DNA of 9,200 nucleotides from Treponema sp. (lineage in GTDB: Bacteria > Spirochaetota > Spirochaetia > Treponematales > Breznakiellaceae). The stretch covers positions 1-9,200 of the forward strand of contig JAISEA010000024.1 of NCBI GenBank assembly GCA_031264475.1, written 5' to 3'. The notes beneath the pieces are model-generated. The model was not told where the DNA came from and searched no databases. It was given only the letters and a program-made list of their open reading frames with translations. Below are positions 1 to 4,885 of the stretch, one piece after another (position 1 is the first letter of the stretch; each line of letters begins with the position of its first letter). Both the position numbers and the translations under genes were made by a program.

Positions 1-189
1 TCATGAATTCTAAAACTGAATTCATGAATTTAAAAACTTATTTCATGAATTCTAAAGCTAAATTCATGAATTTAAAAACTTATTTCATGAATTCTAAAGT
101 TGAATTCATGAATTCTAAAGCTGAATTCATGAATTCTAAAACTTATTTCATGAATTCTAAAGTTGATTTCATGAATTCAAAAACTGATT
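1..189. repeat. 21-bp tandem repeat array, nine copies, open to the left
   Basis: The word TCATGAATT recurs at 1, 22, 43, 64, 85, 106, 127, 148 and 169, an exact 21-bp period with no indels. Each unit contains the palindrome TTCATGAA, and most contain an EcoRI-type GAATTC. Units vary mainly at two places: TCT/TTA in the third codon and the codons after AAA. The array is far more AT-rich than the genes to the right. It continues past the left edge, so the copy number is unknown. Confidence 0.93.
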
Positions 190-236
190 CTCCGCATAAA
201 ACGTCTTTTTTGGGACAAGAAATTACCGCGCCCTGA
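1..236 (+). CDS. Partial repeat-protein frame (3' end), heptapeptide tandem repeats
   Basis: I do not recognise this gene. A plus-strand frame is open from the window edge to a TGA at 234-236. The first ATG in the window is at 3, but it lies inside the repeat array, so the true start is probably upstream. It encodes nine seven-residue repeats of the form M-N-S/L-K-T/A/V-x-F, where x is E, Y, K or D, followed by a non-repetitive tail ending in LGQEITAP. The array has no stop in this frame, while the other two plus frames and the minus frames are interrupted. Differences between units change residues but never the length. A hairpin followed by a T-rich stretch lies 10 nt after the stop, which supports a real gene end. 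The alternative is a non-coding AT-rich satellite whose 21-bp period keeps one frame open by chance. Confidence 0.4.
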   Translation, partial: MNSKTEFMNLKTYFMNSKAKFMNLKTYFMNSKVEFMNSKAEFMNSKTYFMNSKVDFMNSKTDSPHKTSFLGQEITAP

Positions 237-246
237 AGTGAGAACG

Positions 247-262
247 CCCGCGCATTTGCGGG
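247..262 (+). terminator. Probable intrinsic terminator after the repeat-protein frame
   Basis: CCCGC (247-251) pairs with GCGGG (258-262), with a possible G-T closing pair inside. It is followed by TTTGTCTGTCTTTGT, a T-rich but not pure U tract. It begins 10 nt after the TGA at 234-236, as expected for the terminator of the upstream gene. The short stem makes this moderate only. Confidence 0.5.
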
Positions 263-298
263 TTTGTCTGTCTTTGTATAGTACTGAAAGAATTCTAC

Positions 299-310
299 GG
301 GGGGGGGGGG
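299..310. repeat. Poly(G) homopolymer, 12 nt, intergenic
   Basis: Twelve consecutive G residues lie in non-coding sequence, followed directly by CCC. Runs of this length are slippage-prone, and in Treponema pallidum poly(G) tracts near tpr genes modulate expression. Here no start codon with a Shine-Dalgarno sequence follows closely on either strand, so a regulatory target is not evident. Confidence 0.9.
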
Positions 311-442
311 CCCATGCGCTCGTCTGGTGAGCGATTTCGCAAGCGGCGTGCCGCGGTTTGCGGGGTTCTTGTTTCAATAAGACGTTTTTGTTGCATAAAG
401 ATATAATTACTCAAAAAATGAGAATTGTCAAGTAGGCATTTT

Positions 443-488
443 CAAATAGCAAATAGCAGTTAATAGTTAGCAGTTAGTAGTTAGCAAA
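443..488 (+). repeat. GTTAGCAGTTAG-type short repeat, left copy
   Basis: A low-complexity stretch is built from TAGCA, GTTAATAGTTAGCAGTTAG and GTAGTTAGCAA words. The same pattern appears in reverse complement at 2571-2600, on the other side of the GH5 gene. A degenerate T-rich relative (CTCTTTGCTATCTGCTCTTT) lies at 802-821, abutting the GH5 stop codon. Confidence 0.75.
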
Positions 489-591
489 GGAAAGAGGTAG
501 CGGCGTGGTGTCAGAGGCACGGCGGCGAAGCTTGGGCGTGAGCGGGCGGCGGTGTCTGATACCGCCTTATGGTTGGGGGGTCTGGAGCGGA

Positions 592-650
592 GGGAGGCGC
601 GACAGGAAGGCGAGCGCGAGCGACCTCCGGTTTGGAAATAGCGCCCCCCT
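592..650 (+). repeat. GC-rich mosaic repeat, left copy
   Basis: About 59 bp match the reverse complement of 2606-2664. Two blocks are identical: GCGCGACAGGAAGGCG (597-612 against 2644-2659) and GGAAATAGCGCCCC (634-647 against 2608-2621). The sequence between them is diverged but of similar length and also shares CCTCCG. It lies downstream of the GH5 gene. Confidence 0.85.
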
Positions 651-822
651 TCTTGCGCTTAAAAAATCCCGAAGCGATTACCACGAAGTTATCTAGCAGA
701 CTTGGATGTCAGGCGTATTGGGTAGGCGGCTCACGGCTTGGTGTCAGACGTCGGGACTACTACGCCCCCTCGCGTGCGAAGTCTGCCGCTGGTCTTCTTT
801 ACTCTTTGCTATCTGCTCTTTA

Positions 823-2436
823 TTATTTGGCGTCAAGTTTGATTAACGTTGCCAGCCCTTTTTCCACCCGCACGGTAATACGGCTTTCCAACGCCGCGTT
901 GAGCGGAACCAGCGGCGCGTCAGACTGCGCGTTTAGGTCAAAAGCCGCGAGCCGCTTTCCGTCCTGTTCTATGCAAAGCCGCGACTCTTCCGCAACCGCG
1001 AGAGTGAGCCGCAAAACGCTCCCCGCTTCAAGCCCGTAGAGAGAATAAACCGCGAATTCCCCGCACGTAAGCTCCAGCGCGTAGATACCCCAGCGATCCC
1101 AACCGGTTTCCCGCAACGGATCTTTCCCTTTTTCAACGCGGATAGCCATGCCGGAATCCCGCTGGTACCCAAAAAGACAAGGTTCCTCCCGTGCGCCGCT
1201 GAAAGAAACGCCCTTGCCGGGAAACTGATCGAAGTCCGTGGCGCGAAGGGAACAGGGCGGACGGCGAAACACCGCGCTCGTAACCGACGGATTTTCAACG
1301 CAGTTCTCAAGCTTCATGTTCTCAAGGTATTCATCAAGCATAGCCACAGCTTGGGCTTTTGACGGTTTCGCCCCGCCCTTGGTGTAGGCGAGGAGCGCGT
1401 CCCAACCTTTCGGCTTTTTCACCGAATACGGGGACGTGGCGCATTGCATCTTTTTCCAGGGCCAGACGTTCACCCCTATGTCAAGACTGAAGCCAAGCGG
1501 ATACAACGCCGCGTACCATTCGTTGCTGTTTTCCCCGCTTTCACCCAGCCACAGCGGCACATTGAGTTTCTCCCGAAACGCGATGTACTCCCGATACGCG
1601 GAAATGTCGGGCGGACATCCGTAACGGTGAAAATGAATGAGCATATTGTCATCGTATTTCTTGAAGAAAACAGTCGGATCCGTCGCCCAATGATGCCCTT
1701 CTATAGAAAGCAGATGATCCGGATCGATCTTCCTGATTGCGGCGACAGCTTCTTCATAGAATCGAATCAAAGCCGGGAGCGTGTAATCAATATTCGGATA
1801 ATCGTAGCGCACCGTACGGATAGGCTCATTCAACAGGTCATACGCGCCGACTATCCACCGCCCTTTATAACGCCGCGCAAGCTCTTCCCACAGGGCGATG
1901 CCTTTGTCCCAGTAGTCTTTGTCCGTTAAAAGACGGGGGAGATTGTCCCGCGAATCGTCTATGTTGTCTCCTGTCTGCCCTCCGGGCGCGCCGTGCATAT
2001 CCAAAATCGCGTAAACGCCGGCTTCTTCGCACCATTTTACGCAGTCTTCAAGCAGGCGAAAGCCGTCTTCCTTAAAGATAACCTCGTTCGGCTCGTCTTC
2101 CATAAGAATCCGCCAGTTGAGCGGGATTCTCACCGAGTTGTATCCGAGCGCCGCCATGCGCAGAATGTCCTCGCGGGTGATGTAACGCTGTCTGAATTCT
2201 TTCCAGAAGTGTTCAGCATACGCGCTTCCGGCAAGATCGCGCACCGTCTCCTCAATGTTGCGAGATCTGTCAAACGCGCGGTTGTCAAAAGCCAGCCACA
2301 TATAGCCTTCGCACAGAAGCCAGTTTCCCAGCCCCCAGCCCGCAAGGAGAATCTCTTCTCCCCTTCCATTAACGATCTTCTGTCCACGGGCTTTCAAAAA
2401 GCCGCTCACTCGTTTCCTATCCAGTTTTTCAATCAT
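823..2436 (-). CDS. Glycoside hydrolase family 5 (cellulase-fold), probably cytoplasmic
   Basis: This encodes a retaining glycoside hydrolase of 537 residues, likely acting on a beta-linked oligosaccharide. I chose the ATG at 2436 because GGAAGGAGAGG lies just upstream; an in-frame TTG at 2457 would add seven residues. The N-terminus (LAGWGLGNWLLCEGYMW, about 31-47) matches the GH5 opening strand. The expected GH5 conserved residues are visible: R103 (VRIPLNW), H148 (LDMHGAPGGQTG), N203 and E204 (LLNEP, acid/base), H270 and Y272 (HFHRYG), E299 (LWLGESG, nucleophile) and W325 (NVWPW). After about residue 370 a beta-rich, probably accessory C-terminal domain follows. There is no signal peptide, so it should act on imported sugars. 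It is divergent from the transporter genes. Closest family memory is of uncharacterised Firmicute GH5 proteins with the same HGAPGGQTG-NIDDS signature; the exact substrate is not determined. Confidence 0.9.
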   Translation of the reverse strand: MIEKLDRKRVSGFLKARGQKIVNGRGEEILLAGWGLGNWLLCEGYMWLAFDNRAFDRSRNIEETVRDLAGSAYAEHFWKEFRQRYITREDILRMAALGYNSVRIPLNWRILMEDEPNEVIFKEDGFRLLEDCVKWCEEAGVYAILDMHGAPGGQTGDNIDDSRDNLPRLLTDKDYWDKGIALWEELARRYKGRWIVGAYDLLNEPIRTVRYDYPNIDYTLPALIRFYEEAVAAIRKIDPDHLLSIEGHHWATDPTVFFKKYDDNMLIHFHRYGCPPDISAYREYIAFREKLNVPLWLGESGENSNEWYAALYPLGFSLDIGVNVWPWKKMQCATSPYSVKKPKGWDALLAYTKGGAKPSKAQAVAMLDEYLENMKLENCVENPSVTSAVFRRPPCSLRATDFDQFPGKGVSFSGAREEPCLFGYQRDSGMAIRVEKGKDPLRETGWDRWGIYALELTCGEFAVYSLYGLEAGSVLRLTLAVAEESRLCIEQDGKRLAAFDLNAQSDAPLVPLNAALESRITVRVEKGLATLIKLDAK

Positions 2437-2440
2437 ATCC

Positions 2441-2450
2441 TCTCCTTCCA
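2441..2450 (-). promoter_or_regulatory. Ribosome binding site deciding the GH5 start
   Basis: On the minus strand TGGAAGGAGA runs into GGATATG. AAGGAG sits 5 nt before the ATG at 2436-2434, favouring that ATG over the upstream in-frame TTG at 2457. Confidence 0.8.
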
Positions 2451-2521
2451 CAGCCAAAGGCTGTTTAAATACTTCTTAACAGGTGTTGTCCGAAAGGTGG
2501 ACCCGCTTCCACTGACTTGAC

Positions 2522-2547
2522 GGTTACGCTTGTAAACAAGCGGAACC
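2522..2547. promoter_or_regulatory. 26-bp palindrome upstream of GH5, candidate operator
   Basis: GGTTACGCTTGT (2522-2533), a central AA, and ACAAGCGGAACC (2536-2547) form 12-nt arms with a single mismatch (A2526 against G2543). The site lies 86-111 nt upstream of the GH5 ATG. It could be a dimeric regulator's operator (LacI-type sites have similar size and near-perfect symmetry) or an RNA hairpin with a TAAA loop. No cognate regulator is visible nearby except the two-component pair, whose AraC-type regulators usually bind direct repeats. Confidence 0.6.
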
Positions 2548-2570
2548 TTCGCGTTGTTTGATACCCTAAC

Positions 2571-2600
2571 GCTACTAACTGCTAACTGCTACCTACTAAC
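2571..2600 (-). repeat. GTTAGCAGTTAG-type short repeat, right inverted copy
   Basis: Read on the minus strand this gives GTTAGTAGGTAGCAGTTAGC and then AGTTAGTAGC, the same word pattern as 443-488 on the plus strand. It directly adjoins the right copy of the GC-rich block. Confidence 0.75.
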
Positions 2601-2605
2601 TTTTA

Positions 2606-2664
2606 GAGGGGCGCTATTTCCGAAACGGAGGACGGCACACAGCCGCCTTCCTGTCGCGCCCTCC
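2606..2664 (-). repeat. GC-rich mosaic repeat, right inverted copy
   Basis: Reverse-complement counterpart of 592-650, with identical 16-nt and 14-nt blocks. Together the two copies bracket the GH5 gene in inverted orientation, about 2.0 kb apart. Confidence 0.85.
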
Positions 2665-2721
2665 TGTCTTCGGTTCCCCTTGCGCGGTCTTCCGCCACCC
2701 CTCAACACCCGCCTCGCGTGC

Positions 2722-2734
2722 GGTGTCTGACACC
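2722..2734. repeat. GGTGTCTGACACC palindrome, member of a dispersed word family
   Basis: GGTGTC-T-GACACC is palindromic about a single central base. A one-base variant (GGTGTCTGATACC) lies at 551-563 and half versions (GGTGTCAGA) at 507-515 and 740-748. The flanking word CCTCGCGTGCG (2712-2722) also recurs at 768-778. These look like recurring pieces of the same dispersed repeat family. Confidence 0.65.
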
Positions 2735-2746
2735 AACGCTTTTAAA

Positions 2747-2821
2747 CACACGAAGTGTGCAAAATAGTATACCAAACAGGTGAAGGCTGAGCAAGACGTT
2801 TTTTAACACACCCGAAGGGTG
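2747..2821. repeat. Two related mini-hairpins with a GAA loop
   Basis: CACAC-GAA-GTGTG (2747-2759) and CACCC-GAA-GGGTG (2809-2821) share flanks (TTTTAAACA or TTTTTAACA before, GC and AAAA after) and are 62 nt apart. The stem base that differs is compensated on the other side. After the second copy CGAAGGGCGCAAAA follows as an additional partial unit. Confidence 0.65.
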
Positions 2822-2867
2822 CGAAGGGCGCAAAACCGAAAATATTCCACCTTTTAGAAATTTTTCT

Positions 2868-2899
2868 CCCTATCGGATTTTGAATAGGGGTTATATACT
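2868..2899 (+). promoter_or_regulatory. Candidate promoter (TATACT -10) with inverted repeat, permease operon
   Basis: TATACT at 2894-2899 is a good -10 hexamer placed exactly 6 nt before the ATG at 2906. CCCTAT (2868-2873) and ATAGGG (2884-2889) form an inverted repeat over the place where the -35 and spacer would lie, and no good -35 is seen. The pattern would suit an activator-dependent promoter such as one served by an AraC-type regulator, but that is inference. Confidence 0.5.
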
Positions 2900-2905
2900 T
2901 TTACC

Positions 2906-3859
2906 ATGAATTACCTAAAAGCACATAAAACTCTCCTGGAGAGGCTGTGGGAACAAAAAGACTTGCAGATTATGGCGTGGCTGGGAGTCCTATGGATGCT
3001 CGTCTTCAACTACGCGCCGATGTACGGACTTTTGGTTGGCTTCAAAAGGAACTACCGGATCACCGATTCCCTGCTCAGCTTCAAATTCCTCGGCTCCCCC
3101 GCGGCGGACAACTTCGGGTTTCAACACTTCATCGCGTTCTTTAACGATCCCGAATTCTCCGACATCATGCTCAATACGTTGGGGATCAGCGTACTGAAAC
3201 TGCTTATCGGTTTTCCCCTGCCCATCCTGTTCGCCCTGTTTTTGAATGAGATTAGGCAGGCGCGGTTTAAGCGCGTGGTGCAGACCATTTCCTATCTTCC
3301 GCACTTCCTTTCGTGGGTCGTGCTGGGCGGGATTCTCACCACATGGCTGTCTGACGCCGGGTTCATCAATGAACTTCTGATTACTGCGGGCGTTTTGAAA
3401 GAAGGCGTTACCTTCCTCGCGTATCCCCAATACTTCTGGGGTATCGTGGTCATATCCGATGTGTGGAAGGAACTCGGCTGGTCCGCGATCATCTATTTGG
3501 CGGCAATAGCCGGCATTGATCAGGACATTTATGAAGCCGCGGAAATCGACGGCGCGGGAAGACTCAGACGCATGTGGTCTATCACCCTGCCGTGCATCAA
3601 GGGAACCGTTTCGGTGCTTTTCATTCTCGCCATAGGCGGACTGCTCAATTCAAACTTTGATCAGATATTCGTGCTGTGGAACACCCTCAACGCGCCCCGT
3701 TCAACGGTGATTGACATTTACACCTACAATGTGGCTATGCGGAGCATGAGGTTTTCCTACGCCACGGCAATCGGTCTTTTCAAATCCGTGATCGCCTTCA
3801 TTCTGCTTTTCATGGCGAACAAGGTAACAAAGAAAATCAACGACGTATCGTTGTTTTAG
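2906..3859 (+). CDS. ABC sugar transporter permease, LplB type (CUT1 family)
   Basis: An inner-membrane permease of 317 residues, usual length for this family, forming a heterodimer with the next gene product to import a sugar or oligosaccharide. About six hydrophobic segments are visible (roughly 22-45, 92-113, 133-150, 175-200, 233-250, 288-306). The cytoplasmic EAA loop that contacts the ATPase is clear at 209-229 (YEAAEIDGAGRLRRMWSITLP). NYAPMYGLLVGFK after the first segment is characteristic of LplB-like proteins. The ATG at 2906 fits the family N-terminus but lacks a Shine-Dalgarno sequence at normal distance; AGGGG lies 15 nt away. No ATPase gene accompanies the operon, which is normal for this group as a shared MsiK/UgpC-like ATPase serves many transporters. 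Confidence 0.93.
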   Translation: MNYLKAHKTLLERLWEQKDLQIMAWLGVLWMLVFNYAPMYGLLVGFKRNYRITDSLLSFKFLGSPAADNFGFQHFIAFFNDPEFSDIMLNTLGISVLKLLIGFPLPILFALFLNEIRQARFKRVVQTISYLPHFLSWVVLGGILTTWLSDAGFINELLITAGVLKEGVTFLAYPQYFWGIVVISDVWKELGWSAIIYLAAIAGIDQDIYEAAEIDGAGRLRRMWSITLPCIKGTVSVLFILAIGGLLNSNFDQIFVLWNTLNAPRSTVIDIYTYNVAMRSMRFSYATAIGLFKSVIAFILLFMANKVTKKINDVSLF

Positions 3860-3862
3860 GAG
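3858..3862 (+). promoter_or_regulatory. Ribosome binding site overlapping the first permease stop
   Basis: AGGAG shares bases with the TAG stop (3857-3859) of the first permease and lies 6 nt before the ATG at 3869. This suggests coupled translation of the two permeases. Confidence 0.75.
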
Positions 3863-3868
3863 TTTAGC

Positions 3869-4795
3869 ATGAAATCATCCACTACAAACGGCGCAATGCG
3901 TCAGCCGAAGCGGCAATTCGGCAATTATGTCCGGAATAATATCGGAGAATGGATCATTATCTTTTTGATGCTTGTCCTGTGTTTTATTACCCTCTATCCA
4001 ATATGGTATACGCTTATTCTTTCTTTTAACGACTCTCAGGACACCATGATGGGCGGCATCTACTGGCTGCCCAGAAAATTCACCCTCGAAAGCTACCGCA
4101 CCGTCTTTGTTGACCGCGCAATCCTCAAAGCCTTCAATGTTACGATATGGCGCACCGGCATCGGCACAGTTGCGAGCGTGTTTTTTACGTCTATGGTGGC
4201 GTATGCCTTTTCCAAGAAACACCTTGCCGGACGGAAGTTTTATCTCATTATGGGAACTATCACCATGTTCTTTGGCGGCGGACTCATTCCGTATTTTATC
4301 CTTCTACGGAGCATCGGGCTTTACGATACGTTTCTGGTGTACATCATTCCCGCTCTGTTTAATTTTTACAACCTTATCATCTTTATGTCGTTCTTCCGTG
4401 AAATTCCCGCCGCGCTGGAAGAATCCGCAAAAATTGAAGGGGCGAACGATTTCCTTATCTTTGTCAGGATCATCCTGCCGGTTTCAGCTCCCGTACTTGC
4501 CACCATCGCGCTTTTTAACGGCGTGTACCACTGGAACGACTACTTTGCCGGGGTTATGTACATTTCCAATCCAGATTTGCAGCCCATACAGACTTTCTTG
4601 TACCGGATTATCGCCAGCGTTTCAATGACCAAATCCATAGTTGGTATGCCCGTGGGCGCGGCTGCTCAACAGGTAAGCTCTCAGTCCGTGAAACTCGCCA
4701 CTATGGTAACGACAACCGCGCCCATTATCTGCATCTACCCATTCCTTCAGCGGTATTTCGTGAAGGGAATCATGATCGGTTCGATCAAGGGGTAG
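3869..4795 (+). CDS. ABC sugar transporter permease, LplC/YtcP type (CUT1 family)
   Basis: The second inner-membrane permease, 308 residues, partner of the preceding LplB-type protein. A hydrophilic N-terminus is followed by a long first membrane helix (about 28-52), then further segments near 99-114, 124-146, 154-174, 205-221 and 278-296. The EAA loop is at 182-204 (ALEESAKIEGANDFLIFVRIILP), and the C-terminus QRYFVKGIMIGSIKG is the conserved ending of LplC-like permeases. It starts 9 nt after the first permease gene ends, with the ribosome binding site overlapping that stop, so they form one operon. Nothing suggests truncation. Confidence 0.93.
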   Translation: MKSSTTNGAMRQPKRQFGNYVRNNIGEWIIIFLMLVLCFITLYPIWYTLILSFNDSQDTMMGGIYWLPRKFTLESYRTVFVDRAILKAFNVTIWRTGIGTVASVFFTSMVAYAFSKKHLAGRKFYLIMGTITMFFGGGLIPYFILLRSIGLYDTFLVYIIPALFNFYNLIIFMSFFREIPAALEESAKIEGANDFLIFVRIILPVSAPVLATIALFNGVYHWNDYFAGVMYISNPDLQPIQTFLYRIIASVSMTKSIVGMPVGAAAQQVSSQSVKLATMVTTTAPIICIYPFLQRYFVKGIMIGSIKG

Positions 4796-4830
4796 GCGGA
4801 GCATTGCGCGTTGTATTATGTTGGGAATTC

Positions 4831-4846
4831 CGGGATAAAAATCCCG
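4831..4846 (+). terminator. Intercistronic hairpin with U-rich tail (attenuator or mRNA stabiliser)
   Basis: CGGGAT (4831-4836), AAAA, ATCCCG (4841-4846) make a perfect 6-bp stem, followed by TAATAATTTTTTAGTTTTATTTT. It lies in the 90-nt gap between the second permease and the binding-protein gene. A weak terminator or 3'-end stabiliser here would let membrane and binding proteins be made in different amounts. Confidence 0.55.
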
Positions 4847-4874
4847 TAATAATTTTTTAGTTTTATTTTCTTTT

Positions 4875-4880
4875 GGAGGT
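4875..4880 (+). promoter_or_regulatory. Strong ribosome binding site of the binding-protein gene
   Basis: GGAGGT is a near-perfect anti-16S match, 5 nt before the ATG at 4886. It is much stronger than the start region of the first permease, in keeping with the high levels usually needed for a binding protein. Confidence 0.85.
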
Positions 4881-4885
4881 TAAAA

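Larger units (their letters stand above)
198..388. repeat. Imperfect inverted repeat pair (198-221 and 366-388)
   Basis: AAAACGTCTT (198-207) and ACAAGAA (215-221) recur in reverse complement as AAGACGTTTT (379-388) and TTCTTGT (366-372), with similar gaps (7 and 6 nt) between the two blocks. The pair encloses about 145 bp that hold the terminator hairpin and the 12-G tract. It could be the ends of a small non-autonomous element or a degenerate invertible segment. No recombinase gene is present in the window. Confidence 0.4.
237..822. other. Gene-poor intergenic region rich in repeats
   Basis: I find no convincing gene in these 586 bases. Open frames here (for example 505-696 plus, 177-377 minus) show no family resemblance, are rich in R/G/S from GC-rich repeats, and lack convincing ribosome binding sites. 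The region holds the terminator, the 12-G run, a GTTAG-type repeat (443-488), a GC-rich repeat block (592-650) and several GGTGTC(A/T)GA words (507, 551, 740). A TATAAT at 402-407 lacks a well-spaced -35 and is followed only by a five-codon frame. Confidence 0.75.
2437..2905. other. Divergent intergenic region between GH5 and the permease operon
   Basis: No gene is seen in these 469 bases. From left to right they hold the GH5 ribosome binding site, the 26-bp palindrome, the right-hand repeat copies, the GGTGTCTGACACC palindrome, two CACxC-GAA-GxGTG mini-hairpins (2747-2759 and 2809-2821), an inverted CCCTAT/ATAGGG pair (2868-2889) and a TATACT box just before the permease start. Confidence 0.75.

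Noticed and set aside
402..434. TATAAT promoter plus short gene starting at ATG 418
   Set aside because: The frame stops after five codons and there is no -35 at suitable distance.
569..1039. 156-codon plus-strand frame across the repeat region and the GH5 3' end
   Set aside because: Half lies in mosaic repeat DNA and half is antisense to GH5; the product is low-complexity R/S/A-rich.
1444..1929. 161-codon plus-strand frame opposite the GH5 gene
   Set aside because: Antisense shadow of a gene with all GH5 catalytic residues; no ribosome binding site or family resemblance.
2457..2457. TTG at 2457 as the GH5 start
   Set aside because: It lacks a Shine-Dalgarno sequence, while the ATG at 2436 has AAGGAG at 5 nt; the extra seven residues include the ribosome binding site.
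447..2600. CRISPR array or integron attC sites as the explanation for the GTTAG-type repeats and the palindrome
   Set aside because: The repeats are contiguous low-complexity words without uniform spacers, no cas or integrase gene is present, and the GTTRRRY/RYYYAAC core sites of attC are not found in the right arrangement.
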